Source: an uncultured Desulfobulbaceae bacterium
Lineage (GTDB): Bacteria > Desulfobacterota > Desulfobulbia > Desulfobulbales > CALZHT01
Direction: 5' to 3'
Length of the DNA: 50,627 nt
Assembly: GCA_945787445.1 (NCBI GenBank)
Contig: CALZHT010000041.1
Location: 1 to 50,627 of the forward strand
Every line of letters starts with the position of its first letter. The first letter of the stretch is position 1. The notes under the pieces are model-generated. The model made no database searches. It was not told the DNA's origin and saw nothing but the letters and a program-made list of their open reading frames with translations. The position numbers and the translations under genes are program-made. Shown piece by piece: positions 34,701 through 44,119 of the stretch.

Positions 34701-37085
34701 TCAAATGCTTTGGGCAAGCTGTCTGAACTGGAGGTTATAAAACATTTCCAGATATCTGCAGGTTTCCTGGCGGTCGAGGTTGGTCACGTAATTCCAGAAA
34801 CCGTAAATACATGAGAGGGTCATCAGTCGATCAGCGTACCGTTTCCAGGTGTATCTGCTTTCAACCCTGCGGACGGATTCCTCTGATATTTTCAGCCAGT
34901 AATCAGGTTTTTTTGCACATCTGTCAAAGAACTCGCTCATAATTTGTGTTACCTGATCACCGTAATTCGGGTCGATATGAAAGCCTGAAACACCGTTTTT
35001 AATTATTTCAAGAGGGCCGCCATAACGCGTTGCAAAAGTCGGCAGACCTGAAGCCATTGCCTCTATGACAGTAAGGCCAAAGGCCTCGAAAAGGGCCGGT
35101 TGCACGAAAGCGCCTCTTTTGTCAGCCACGTATCGGTAAAGTTCGCCAACCAGTTTTTTTTCCAGTCTGCCGCCGATCCACCTGACCTGGTCATCAAGTT
35201 TATACTGGTCGAAAAGTTGGTGCATGATTCTGATTTGATCAATCTCTTCAGTATCACTCGATTGGTTTTCATCAACATAGGCTGCCACAACCAACAAATT
35301 TGTCTGCTTGCGGAGTTCCTCACTCTCGCCGAACCAACGAACCAGGCCGGTTATATTTTTAATACGGTCGAGACGGGCCAAAGTAAAGAGCATAGGTTTA
35401 TCCCCATTACTTATTTTGCCTCGGGCATCAGGTCGGTCGTCTTGACCGAAAACAAGATTGTCAATTTCATCATGAAGGCCACGAAGCCTTCGCTTTTTTT
35501 CCGTGAGCGGGAAAAATATCTCAGGATCCGCTCCAGGTGAAACTATATTGAATTTCGGGTCAAAAACGTCAATCCCGCTGATCACCCGGTAAAGGTCGGG
35601 CATGGTAAAAGAATTATAGCTTTCGTACTGGCCGATGGTGTCGTCATTGCCGGCAATTTCTTCATAGGTGCTGGTAATGATAAAGTCGGCAGTGTTCATG
35701 GCAATGAGGTCTGCCGTGAACTGACAGGAAAAGTGATAATGGGGTTCATTATCTTTCCAATAGAGATCAGAGAAGAGGTATTTTGTTTTTTCCAGAGCAT
35801 GGGCAATATTGCACTGGGTAACCCCCAATCGTTCGGTAAGGAGGCTTGCTACGAGATTTCCATCTGAATAGTTGCCAATGACCAGGTCCGGCCTGACCTG
35901 GAGTTCTGCCAGGATTTCTTTTTCAACCTCGATGGTAAATTGCTCCAGAAAAGGCCATATATTGAATCGTGAAATCCAGTGCGGTACAACATCACCATCA
36001 GGGGAACGAAAAGGCACCCGCAGAATTATAGCGTTCTCCGTGCCCATGATCGGTTCTCGTGCTTGATCGCAGGTGGAGTTGCCCGCTTCAGGAATAAGAC
36101 GGGTAACCACAAGAATGCGAGGCTCAAAGTCAAGCCCCAGGTCATAAAAACGTTTGCGCATTTCCTTTTCCAGGGCGCGCACCTGGTCAAGTATATAGAC
36201 AACCTGGCCACCGGTGTCGGGCAGGCCAAGCACGTTTTCCTGGCCGAAATAGCCATGCGGCGACAGGATAACTATGTTGAATATCATGGGGATATGACCT
36301 AGAAAAAGCTCAAGATTGTAATGATCCGGCGCTTCAAGGACATCGGAAAGAAGCTTAAGTGTATCCCGCATCTGGCTTGCAGTCCGTCCCCATCCAGGCT
36401 CGAAACCAAGAGATTGCAATTCTTTCCCCACATCGGACCAGAGGGCTTCCGGATCCTCCTGGGCAAGATAGTCTTCGGCAGAACGGATCGCTTCCTGAAG
36501 TTCATCCACATCCTTGATCTGGTCATTTAGCATGAGTTGCATGCCGCGATGTTTATGAACGTGCAGGAAATTGAGGAGCCGCTTGTCGCCTTTTCCCAGA
36601 TCGGCAAAGAGCCTACTCGACAGGTGGCGGTTCAGGAATTCAACGCCCCTGCCGATGGAACGGCTTTCTTTTAATTTTGGGAAGCCCCTTTCAAATGGAG
36701 TGAGATCTATTTCCAGCAGCCAATCGTTGTTATTATCTTGTTTTTCGACAAAGCGTTCCTTGAATTTCAGAAACTCCGCAACCGGGATTTTTTCAAGGTT
36801 CATTTCCTCGGTGTGATAACGGGCAAAATACCATTGGGCAATGCGCTGCCGTACAGCAAAATAGATCCACGGCACTTCGAATGTTGCTTCCTGGGCCTTG
36901 CAGAGCATTTTACCCAAAGGTGATTTTCCCAGCTCCTTGTCATTGGTTTCATGGCAAAATTCTTGGAATACTTCGCTAATATCCGATTTGAGCAGGAAAG
37001 GCCTTTCAAGGGAAATGTACCGGTCCATCAGGGTTGAGACTCTGTCCCGGTTTTTGTCGATGTATTTTGTAATTTTATCAGGCAA
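34701..37085 (-). CDS. susA: Sucrose synthase
   Basis: Reversible UDP/ADP-glucose + fructose to sucrose + nucleotide enzyme of 794 residues, the normal length. The N-terminal regulatory part is followed by a GT-B core: HGYFGQENVLGLPDTGGQVV (donor loop), VIGNYSDGNLVASLL, GADPEIFFPLTEKKRR, LFTLARLDRIKNITGLV and the EAFGLTVIEAMASGLPTFAT (E-x7-E) region. In bacteria outside cyanobacteria it is found in scattered proteobacteria and usually links sucrose to nucleotide-sugar or glycogen pools. No sucrose-phosphate synthase is near, so cleavage or an unlinked partner is possible. It reads away from the GTPase gene upstream, 186 bp apart. Confidence 0.93.
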   Translation of the reverse strand: MPDKITKYIDKNRDRVSTLMDRYISLERPFLLKSDISEVFQEFCHETNDKELGKSPLGKMLCKAQEATFEVPWIYFAVRQRIAQWYFARYHTEEMNLEKIPVAEFLKFKERFVEKQDNNNDWLLEIDLTPFERGFPKLKESRSIGRGVEFLNRHLSSRLFADLGKGDKRLLNFLHVHKHRGMQLMLNDQIKDVDELQEAIRSAEDYLAQEDPEALWSDVGKELQSLGFEPGWGRTASQMRDTLKLLSDVLEAPDHYNLELFLGHIPMIFNIVILSPHGYFGQENVLGLPDTGGQVVYILDQVRALEKEMRKRFYDLGLDFEPRILVVTRLIPEAGNSTCDQAREPIMGTENAIILRVPFRSPDGDVVPHWISRFNIWPFLEQFTIEVEKEILAELQVRPDLVIGNYSDGNLVASLLTERLGVTQCNIAHALEKTKYLFSDLYWKDNEPHYHFSCQFTADLIAMNTADFIITSTYEEIAGNDDTIGQYESYNSFTMPDLYRVISGIDVFDPKFNIVSPGADPEIFFPLTEKKRRLRGLHDEIDNLVFGQDDRPDARGKISNGDKPMLFTLARLDRIKNITGLVRWFGESEELRKQTNLLVVAAYVDENQSSDTEEIDQIRIMHQLFDQYKLDDQVRWIGGRLEKKLVGELYRYVADKRGAFVQPALFEAFGLTVIEAMASGLPTFATRYGGPLEIIKNGVSGFHIDPNYGDQVTQIMSEFFDRCAKKPDYWLKISEESVRRVESRYTWKRYADRLMTLSCIYGFWNYVTNLDRQETCRYLEMFYNLQFRQLAQSI

Positions 37086-37154
37086 GTTTTTCTCCGGAAT
37101 TGAACAAGAAAATCGAAGTTTTTTGTCTCGTATTGAATATCCCCGCAGCCCTGT

Positions 37155-37180
37155 TTAAGCGGAATTTCCACTTCGCTTCA
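37155..37180. repeat. TTAAGCGGAA palindrome, imperfect copy
   Basis: AAGCGGAA and TTCGCTT pair around TTTCCAC. It is related to the perfect palindrome at 24851-24877; a half copy (ATTTCCACTTCGC) lies near 41567. Confidence 0.5.
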
Positions 37181-37271
37181 ACAAGTTGCAGGGAATGTAC
37201 TCGCTGATCGTGTTTAGTGAAGTTATATACATATCAGTAATCAAAAAAAATGACCTGCGGCAAGAAAGAGC

Positions 37272-38627
37272 CTATTCATATCCAGGAAAGAGCTTGCGCA
37301 GATCCCGTTCGAGAAAGCGCTCTATTCGTTTATGGTAGTGATCATGATTAATCCAGATATATCTGCGTGCTTTTTCAGTGAGGATTTGCTGGATCGACTC
37401 TTTGACCCGACCCCACAGATCTTTTTTGTATTTCGTTTCAAGGGGCAGGAGCGTGTCTAGATTTTCCAAGGTGGCTTTGACGTATTGTGGAAAGGCGATT
37501 TTATTGATTAAAATCATGAAGGCAATGATAACCAAAAAAGCAGCTGCACCTGGTATAAAAAGATGTTCGGGTTTAAGAGAGCCTTTTACGAATTCCCAGA
37601 TAAAGGTTGATTCCGGATATCCTGTTACCAGTTTCAGAAGCAGATCACCACCCAATAAAACTGCTAAAACCGTTATTGCGCCAATCCTAAATATTTTTTT
37701 CAACCGCTTGGAAAAACCGGCGCGGAAAGCACTTAATGCTTCAACCTGTAATGATATTTCCCGTATGCCCCTTTCTACTTCTTCAAACAGATGGTTGATC
37801 CGCATCTTAGGGGCGGTCAGCACATGCTGCTTAAGCTCTTCGCGCTCGCTTTCCCAGATTTCAAGTCCGGGTCTTGTGGAACTCTCCGTTGCTGCAAAAG
37901 TAAGAAATATTCTGGGAATATCTTTCCTGCCGGTCATCTGCGACAGGTTCCAGCATAAGGTTCCAAAAGATTTCACCAGGTCTATTACGTTTTCGCATTC
38001 ATCAATGCGGTTTAACACGTAAAAGACCCGGTCCTCGCCCGTGGAGCCAGGGAGCGTACTTCTGATGGCCTGATAAGTTTCCTTGATAGTCCCGGCTTTA
38101 TGGGGATCAAACATCAGGAGAATAATATCGGATATTCTGGCAAGTTCACCGACAACGCTCAAATAGTCGTACCCTCTATCACGTTCAGTGACCGAGTCGA
38201 GCATCCCGGGAGTATCGATGATGGCGAGATCGTGCAGAATGGGGGCATTGACCTGTTTTAAACGAAGATGAGAAAGTAATCGTTCACCAAAACGTCGCAA
38301 TGGTGTAAAGGGCAGGCTTTCATCATTGATAATAGTATTGCCGGAAATTTCTTTCCTACCGTCTCCGTCATCAGCATGGGTGATGATGGTAAAACTGTCG
38401 TCAGTGGGGGCTTGCCCGGTTCTTTGGATGTGTTGGCCCAGAAGCTCATTGATTAGGGTGGATTTTCCTGAGGAGTAATTGCCGATGACCAGAACCAGTG
38501 GTTTCCATCTGAGGGGCGTCAGCAAAGGTTCAATGGCAAGTCCATATTTTCGGAACACTGGTGCCATTTTACTGCGTAATGACTTTTCAAGTTTTTTCGA
38601 CAACGCTTCAGACGTTAGTTTCCCCAT
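37272..38627 (-). CDS. Dynamin/EHD-like membrane GTPase
   Basis: 451 residues. G1 is VIGNYSSGKSTLINELLG (residues about 48-65), G3 is IIDTPGM, and G4 is NRID. TGQAPTDDSFTII around residue 75-87 fits the switch I of EHD/dynamin-like proteins. Near the C terminus two hydrophobic segments (ITVLAVLLGGDLLLKLV and AAAFLVIIAFMILINKIAF) anchor it to the membrane, and a basic tail follows. Dynamin-like GTPases remodel or sense membranes; the bacterial target here is unknown. It lies 37 bp downstream of dxs in the same direction. Confidence 0.8.
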   Translation of the reverse strand: MGKLTSEALSKKLEKSLRSKMAPVFRKYGLAIEPLLTPLRWKPLVLVIGNYSSGKSTLINELLGQHIQRTGQAPTDDSFTIITHADDGDGRKEISGNTIINDESLPFTPLRRFGERLLSHLRLKQVNAPILHDLAIIDTPGMLDSVTERDRGYDYLSVVGELARISDIILLMFDPHKAGTIKETYQAIRSTLPGSTGEDRVFYVLNRIDECENVIDLVKSFGTLCWNLSQMTGRKDIPRIFLTFAATESSTRPGLEIWESEREELKQHVLTAPKMRINHLFEEVERGIREISLQVEALSAFRAGFSKRLKKIFRIGAITVLAVLLGGDLLLKLVTGYPESTFIWEFVKGSLKPEHLFIPGAAAFLVIIAFMILINKIAFPQYVKATLENLDTLLPLETKYKKDLWGRVKESIQQILTEKARRYIWINHDHYHKRIERFLERDLRKLFPGYE

Positions 38628-38664
38628 AAAAGTGCTCCGCCGCTTTTATTTTGACGAAATTTTA

Positions 38665-40560
38665 TTATTCAGTTGCATCCATCAGGGCCATGCCCGCATT
38701 GATGATCGCAGGGGTGTCGATCTTGCATTTGCTCCATAAAATTTCCTGAGTGCCGTGTTCAATGAATTTATCGGGCAGCCCAAGGAGCTTGGTCTGAATT
38801 TGTGTAAGACGTCGTTTTGCCAGCAGTTCAATTACGGCGCTTCCGAATCCCCCTTTGCGCACATTATCTTCAATAGTTATAACCCGGCCTGTTTTTTCCG
38901 CCCATTCTGCAATAAGGTCGCCATCCAAAGGGTTAATGAAGCGGGGATTGATTACCGCAGCGTCTATGCCGACCTTTGCAAGGCCTTCAGCGGCCTCCAT
39001 TGCAGGATAGACCCTGTTGCCTACCGGGAGCAAAAGAATATCTTTTCCCTCTTTCAGAAGCTCTCCCTTGCCGAAAGGTAATTTGGAAAAAGTTGAAGAC
39101 AGGGGTACTCCTTGCCCGGCGCCCCGCGGGTACCTTACCGCTGCCGGGCCGGGATACAAGATGGCGGTAAGAAGCATATGTTGCAGTTCGTCTTCGTCTT
39201 TCGGCGCCATCAATACCAGGTTGGGGATGAAACGGAGGAATGAGAGATCAAAAACGCCGTGATGCGTCGGTCCATCATCACCCACCACACCGCCGCGGTC
39301 AATGGCAAAGGTCACCGGCAGATTTTGCAGGCAGACGTCATGGATAATCTGGTCCAGAGCCCGTTGCAGAAAGGTGGAATATATAGCAACAACAGGCAGC
39401 ATACCTTCAATGGACAAACCAGCGGCAAAGGTGACTGCATGCTGTTCGGCAATGCCTACATCAAAAAACCGGTCCGGGAACCGCTGTGAAAACTCGGTAA
39501 GACCGGTTCCTTGCGTCATTGCTGCGGATATGGCTGCTATCCGTGGATCTTCTTCGGCAATTTTGACAAGGGCATCACCGAATGTTTTGGTATAGCTTAC
39601 TGGACTCGGAGGGGAGGGAACCGGTGCCCCAGTCTCAATAACAAAGGGGCCGACACCATGGTAATCACCCGGATTGGATTCGGCAGGCGGATATCCTTTC
39701 CCCTTGGTGGTGAGCATATGCACCAGCACCGGCCCTTGGCTGAAATCACGGATATTTTGGAGGGTTTGGATAAGATTATCTATCTGGTGGCCGGGAATGG
39801 GGCCGATGTATTCAAACTTTAAGGCTTCAAAGAGCATGCCGGGCGTAAAAAATCCTTTGATACTTTCTTCGCTTCTCTTCAGTACATGCAAGATGTTTTC
39901 ACCAACATTGGCAAAGGACTTGAGAAAGTGTTCCATCTCTCTTTTCACTCGTACCATGGCCTTGCCCGTCAATTTCCGACTCAGAAAACTTGAAAGGGCA
40001 CCGACATTGGGGGAGATTGACATTTCATTGTCATTGAGAATTACAATAAGGTCATTGCCCAGATGTCCGGCTTGATTTAACGCTTCAAACGCAATGCCGC
40101 CGGTCATTGAACCGTCACCAATTACTGCTATGGTCTTGCTGGGATCACCTTTCAGGTGTTTTGCCAGGGCAATTCCAAGAGTTGCCGAGATCGACGTGCT
40201 GCTGTGGCCGGTGTCAAATGCGTCATAAGGGCTTTCTTCCCGTTTGGGGAATCCGCTGATCCCTTCATATTGCCTCAGGGTATGAAATTGTTCTCTCCTG
40301 CCGGTGAGAAGTTTGTGGGCATAGGCTTGGTGACCGACATCCCAGATGATAGCGTCTTCCGGTGTGTTAAAAACATAATGCAAGGCAAGGGTGAGTTCCA
40401 CCACCCCCAAACATGGGGCAAGGTGGCCGCCGGTCTCTGAAACCGTTTCAATTATTGTCTGCCGTATCTCCCTGGCAAGCCGTGGCAGGTCTTTCTCAGA
40501 AAGCTTCCGCAAATCTTCGGGAGAATCAATAGCTTCAAGCAAGGGCATGGAAGGTTTCAT
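38665..40560 (-). CDS. dxs: 1-deoxy-D-xylulose-5-phosphate synthase
   Basis: Thiamine-diphosphate enzyme that starts the MEP isoprenoid pathway from pyruvate and glyceraldehyde 3-phosphate. About 631 residues. Seen: [35 protein letters not shown], the ThDP/Mg site [17 protein letters not shown] and [10 protein letters not shown], the second-domain [15 protein letters not shown], and [20 protein letters not shown]. The longer frame begins at 40593, but the Met at 40560 has GAGGA ten bases upstream and gives the family's usual start. It is part of the standard xseB-ispA-dxs run. Confidence 0.95.
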   Translation of the reverse strand: MKPSMPLLEAIDSPEDLRKLSEKDLPRLAREIRQTIIETVSETGGHLAPCLGVVELTLALHYVFNTPEDAIIWDVGHQAYAHKLLTGRREQFHTLRQYEGISGFPKREESPYDAFDTGHSSTSISATLGIALAKHLKGDPSKTIAVIGDGSMTGGIAFEALNQAGHLGNDLIVILNDNEMSISPNVGALSSFLSRKLTGKAMVRVKREMEHFLKSFANVGENILHVLKRSEESIKGFFTPGMLFEALKFEYIGPIPGHQIDNLIQTLQNIRDFSQGPVLVHMLTTKGKGYPPAESNPGDYHGVGPFVIETGAPVPSPPSPVSYTKTFGDALVKIAEEDPRIAAISAAMTQGTGLTEFSQRFPDRFFDVGIAEQHAVTFAAGLSIEGMLPVVAIYSTFLQRALDQIIHDVCLQNLPVTFAIDRGGVVGDDGPTHHGVFDLSFLRFIPNLVLMAPKDEDELQHMLLTAILYPGPAAVRYPRGAGQGVPLSSTFSKLPFGKGELLKEGKDILLLPVGNRVYPAMEAAEGLAKVGIDAAVINPRFINPLDGDLIAEWAEKTGRVITIEDNVRKGGFGSAVIELLAKRRLTQIQTKLLGLPDKFIEHGTQEILWSKCKIDTPAIINAGMALMDATE

Positions 40561-40647
40561 ATATGATGGATCCTCTTTTGTCATAGGAATCATTCTTTAC
40601 TAATAAAGGAATTATTGCGCAATGCAATTTTATCTTTTCGATATTAT

Positions 40648-41538
40648 TTATCTTTTTCTCGTTAGAATATAGTTGGCCAGTCCTCTTAAAAAATCTGCCT
40701 TGCCATCAAAGCCCGACAGTGCCGCGATGGCATTATCAACGGCCTCGTTTGCTTTTTTCCGTGTTATTTCAATCCCGAAAAATGAGGGATACGTTGCCTT
40801 CTGACGCTCTGCATCAGAACCTGTAGCTTTGCCGAGCTCTTCGGCAGTGCCGACAACGTTGAGCAAATCGTCAACAATTTGAAAGGCAAGGCCGATATTT
40901 TGCCCGTAGGTTGTAAGCGCCTGGAACTGTTCCTGAGTAGCCTGACCGAGGATAGCGCCGGCTTGCACTGATGCGGTGATCAGGGCGCCGGTTTTGTGGC
41001 TATGGATGAAGCGCAGCATTTCAAAAGAGATGGGTTTGCCTTCTGAGACAATGTCAACGGCCTGTCCGCCGACCATGCCAAGCGAACCGGCAGCTCGGGC
41101 AATAGTATGGATAAGGCGCAATCGTTCTCCGTCAGTTACATACTCGGAAAGTTCAGGATTGCTAAAAAGCTCGAAGGCAAAGGTGAGCAACCCATCGCCG
41201 GCAAGGATAGCCTCGGCTTCGCCAAATACTACATGATTGGTCGGTTTACCCCTGCGCATTTCGTCATTATCCATGGCCGGAAGGTCGTCATGGATGAGTG
41301 AATAGGTATGAATGCATTCTAAACCGCAGGCAACCGGCAGAAAAGGTCCGCTGTCAAGACCAAGGGACTCGGTTGCCGCCAGGCAGAGAATAGGACGTAC
41401 CCTCTTGCCACCGGCAAAGAGGCTGTAACGCATGGCTTTAATGTGTTGCGCCAACGTCCCTTCATCATGGAGCATACAGTGGAGCAGGGCCTCTTCTATT
41501 TGCAGCCTTTTTTGGTTAAGAATTTCTTTTATATCCAT
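40648..41538 (-). CDS. ispA: Geranyl/farnesyl diphosphate synthase
   Basis: All-trans short-chain prenyl diphosphate synthase that elongates DMAPP with IPP. 296 residues. The first aspartate-rich motif is in IHDDLPAMDNDEMRRGKPT; the basic GGKRVRPILCLA precedes it; the second motif reads VDDLLNVVG, where the fifth position is Asn and not the usual Asp (DDxxD). The C terminus ends YILTRKR. Product length is probably C15 (no bulky residue rule checked). It lies upstream of dxs by 87 bp in the same direction. Confidence 0.93.
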   Translation of the reverse strand: MDIKEILNQKRLQIEEALLHCMLHDEGTLAQHIKAMRYSLFAGGKRVRPILCLAATESLGLDSGPFLPVACGLECIHTYSLIHDDLPAMDNDEMRRGKPTNHVVFGEAEAILAGDGLLTFAFELFSNPELSEYVTDGERLRLIHTIARAAGSLGMVGGQAVDIVSEGKPISFEMLRFIHSHKTGALITASVQAGAILGQATQEQFQALTTYGQNIGLAFQIVDDLLNVVGTAEELGKATGSDAERQKATYPSFFGIEITRKKANEAVDNAIAALSGFDGKADFLRGLANYILTRKR

Positions 41539-41726
41539 AAATTGAACAAAATAGCCGCTGCATAATTTCCACTTCGCCTACTCATGCTCCACCAAAAAGG
41601 CTTTTTTGCAGCGCAATAGTTTTTGGCAAAAACATACGGATCGGTGATTTGGGGTTAAATTGAATTGGCGAGGTATGACTGTTTTCCTGTCTGCATCCTA
41701 TTGTAATATTATTAGCTCTGTATCAG

Positions 41727-41822
41727 TTATGGTCTGCGCAATTCTGCCCACAAATGATTTCTACAATTTGCAGTATCTCTTTTTAAGGCACGAATCAGTC
41801 TTTCGGTGTAGGGATCGTTTTA
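41727..41822 (-). mobile_element. Possible integrase-type transposase fragment
   Basis: The minus-strand frame gives NDPYTERLIRALKRDT, recalling the (D)NPYxESFxRTLKxE part of IS3/IS481-type integrases, then stops after about 14 more residues. Short and isolated. The rest of the 317-bp gap between ispA and xseB shows only the ATTTCCACTTCGC half repeat near 41567. Confidence 0.3.
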
Positions 41823-41855
41823 CGGTATGTTATTATTGATTGATATATCTACTCC

Positions 41856-42092
41856 TCAGTCTGTATCACTATCTTCTTGTTCAAATGGTACGGAAGTAAG
41901 TTTGCCATCTTTTTTGAGGAGGATATCAACTTTTTTCTGAGCCTCTTCCAATTTTGTGTTGCAGAATTCCGCCAGTTTGATTCCTTCTTCAAATTTCTTC
42001 AAAGAAGACTCGAGGCTCAGGTTTCCATCTTCCAGTTCATCCGTTATTTTTTCAAGCCTGGTTAAGGCGTCTTCAAAGGATTTTTTCGCCAT
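41856..42092 (-). CDS. xseB: Exodeoxyribonuclease VII small subunit
   Basis: 78 residues: [20 protein letters not shown], then [19 protein letters not shown] and [15 protein letters not shown], the coiled-coil pattern of XseB. The partner of XseA in single-strand-specific exonuclease VII. The frame is open further upstream, but ATG 42092 matches the family start. First gene of the xseB-ispA-dxs set; xseA is not seen here. Confidence 0.9.
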   Translation of the reverse strand: MAKKSFEDALTRLEKITDELEDGNLSLESSLKKFEEGIKLAEFCNTKLEEAQKKVDILLKKDGKLTSVPFEQEDSDTD

Positions 42093-42396
42093 AGTTTTAT
42101 TGTGAAAAATAGTGTTGCCTTTTTTGTGATCTAGAGCCAAATGCATTATGCCGTAAATGGATAACCAATTATAGGTTAAACAACTTAGGTAAAAGTTTCT
42201 TCCCAACCTTTAGGCGATTACAGCTCGGAGTGCTCTTTGATCGCTTAGGAAAATGGCATACATAATAAAAGAATATGCGCCAATGGGCAATGCCTTTAAA
42301 AAAAAACGTGCCTGTGGTAAAGGTACTGAGAATTTTCAGAGACAATGCATTTCCCCCAAGACTGGCGGGTTTTGGGATTGTCTTAAGGTGGATGGC

Positions 42397-43314
42397 GTGA
42401 ACGACCATGTGAAACGATTTGCGGATTGGCTGGCAATTGAAAAGGGGTATTCTCCCAATACCGTTTCCAGTTATTTGCGAGATCTGCGCGATTTTACATC
42501 CTTCACCGGTCCGGGAAAAGATATTACGGAGATAGAACAAAAGGATGTAAGGGCTTATGTCTACAGCCTGAACACCAGGAACAAAAGTTCTTCCGTTGCC
42601 CGCAAAATGTCGGCGTTGAGGTCTTTTTTCAAGTTTCTCATCCGCGATAAAATAATTACAACTGATCCGCTTGTCGGCATATCAATGCCTAGGAAGGCAA
42701 AATATATCCCGGTTTTTTTGACGGTGGATGAAGTTTTTACCCTCCTGGAAACACCGGGAGAAGGAGACGCCTTTGCTTTGCGTGACAAAGCAATTTTGGA
42801 GATTCTCTATTCTACGGGGATGCGGGTGGCCGAACTTGTGGCCCTTGATATGAACACCCTTGATTTTGACACAGCAATGATTAAGGTGACGGGCAAGGGC
42901 CATCGTCAAAGGTTAGTGCCCATGGGCAGGCCGGCCATAGTAGCCTTGGAGAAATATTTAGCCCAACGCGAATTACTGATTCGTCAAGCGATACAGTCAG
43001 GAAAACAGATGGAGATCGATGCCGTATTTCTCAACGGCCGGGGGGGAAGGTTAACGGCAAGAAGTGTGGAGCGGCTTGTCAAAATGTACGGCCGGCGGGC
43101 AGGCATCACCGCCCGGGTCACCCCACATGCGTTGCGACATTCCTTTGCCACCCATCTTCTGGAGATGGGAGCTGATTTGAGGTCGGTACAGGAACTGCTC
43201 GGGCATGCAAGCCTTTCGACAACCCAAAAGTATACCCATCTCAATATTGATCATTTGATGGAGGTTTACGATAAGGCCCATCCCATGGCAAAGAAGGGAA
43301 ACACAAAGATTTGA
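42397..43314 (+). CDS. xerC: XerC-type tyrosine recombinase
   Basis: About 305 residues. The N-terminal core-binding domain (FADWLAIEKGYSPNTVSSYL) is followed by the catalytic domain with Arg in YSTGMRVAELVAL, Lys in VTGKGHRQR, HxLR in PHALRHSFATHLLEMG, His in LLGHASLSTTQKYTH and the nucleophile Tyr in the same stretch. It resolves chromosome dimers at dif together with XerD. The frame extends upstream to 42253, but GTG 42397 has AGGTGG just before it and gives the normal length. xerC-hslV-hslU is a known chromosomal arrangement, so this is not a phage integrase. Confidence 0.9.
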   Translation: MNDHVKRFADWLAIEKGYSPNTVSSYLRDLRDFTSFTGPGKDITEIEQKDVRAYVYSLNTRNKSSSVARKMSALRSFFKFLIRDKIITTDPLVGISMPRKAKYIPVFLTVDEVFTLLETPGEGDAFALRDKAILEILYSTGMRVAELVALDMNTLDFDTAMIKVTGKGHRQRLVPMGRPAIVALEKYLAQRELLIRQAIQSGKQMEIDAVFLNGRGGRLTARSVERLVKMYGRRAGITARVTPHALRHSFATHLLEMGADLRSVQELLGHASLSTTQKYTHLNIDHLMEVYDKAHPMAKKGNTKI

Positions 43315-43316
43315 TG

Positions 43317-43337
43317 AATTCGTAAGAATTACGAATT
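43317..43337. repeat. AATTCGTAA inverted repeat after xerC
   Basis: Perfect 9-bp arms around GAA just after the xerC stop. There is no T run, so terminator function is doubtful. Confidence 0.5.
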
Positions 43338-43465
43338 GTCTGCTATGCAGACGCGTTGACCGTTATAATCCTTTGCGCTGAAAGGGGCGATAAGTACAGG
43401 GGGTATTTCTTGCAGGGCTAATACGAATTCATCGTTGTATTACGCTGTAATTACTTGAAATCACA

Positions 43466-43481
43466 TGGCACGTTAACCGCT
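43466..43481 (+). promoter_or_regulatory. Possible sigma-54 promoter before hslV
   Basis: TGGCACG, four bases, then CCGCT: a perfect -24 element with GC at the exact 12-base spacing, but a poor -12 (CCGC for TTGC). It lies 75 bp before the hslV start. Confidence 0.35.
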
Positions 43482-43555
43482 TTCCCGATTTTTTCGGGTT
43501 ATCAAGAATTAATCCTGTAAAAGGGCATGGACCATGTATTTCGGAGGATATCTAC

Positions 43556-44119
43556 TTGAAAACACGATCAACGACTATTGTTTCAGTCAGGCATAAAGGC
43601 CAAGTGGTTGTTGCCGGAGACGGGCAGGTCACCATGGGCAACACCGTGATGAAACACGAAGCCAAAAAGGTTCGCAGACTATTCAATGGCAAGGTAATCA
43701 CCGGATTTGCCGGCGCCACGGCTGATGCGTTTACCTTATTTGATAAATTGGAACAAAAACTGGAGCAGTATAACGGCAATTTAGTCCGGGCCGCTGTGGA
43801 GCTTGCCAAGGACTGGCGAACGGATAAAATATTGCGGCGTCTGGAGGCTTTATTGATTGCAGTGGACAGGGAACATTCCTTGCTGCTCTCCGGTAATGGC
43901 GATGTTATAGAGCCGGATGACGGCGTCCTTGCTATTGGTTCGGGAGGGCCCTATGCCCAAGCTGCGGCCAAGGCGCTTGTTAATAACAGTGAACACGATG
44001 CGGAATTCATATGCCGCGCTGCCATGGAAATTGCAGCGTCTATATGCATTTATACCAATGAACTGAACTTGACCGTTTCATCATTGGCCAGGATAGTGCC
44101 AAGCGTCTGGTTGCCATAG
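43556..44119 (+). CDS. hslV: HslV protease subunit with a foreign C-terminal tail
   Basis: Proteasome-like threonine protease of the HslUV complex. The start is TTG 43556 with GGAGG eight bases before. The catalytic Thr is in [12 protein letters not shown] (residues about 4-15), followed by [46 protein letters not shown] and [16 protein letters not shown]. The family's end (ICIYTN plus about eight residues) is replaced: after CIYTNE the frame runs 19 codons into hslU sequence read out of phase and stops at 44119. The extreme HslV C terminus lies at the HslU contact side, so the change could weaken the complex. Confidence 0.88.
   Translation: MKTRSTTIVSVRHKGQVVVAGDGQVTMGNTVMKHEAKKVRRLFNGKVITGFAGATADAFTLFDKLEQKLEQYNGNLVRAAVELAKDWRTDKILRRLEALLIAVDREHSLLLSGNGDVIEPDDGVLAIGSGGPYAQAAAKALVNNSEHDAEFICRAAMEIAASICIYTNELNLTVSSLARIVPSVWLP

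Noticed and set aside
42397-43314. Phage or island integrase
   Set aside because: Length, motifs and the hslVU neighbours fit chromosomal XerC.
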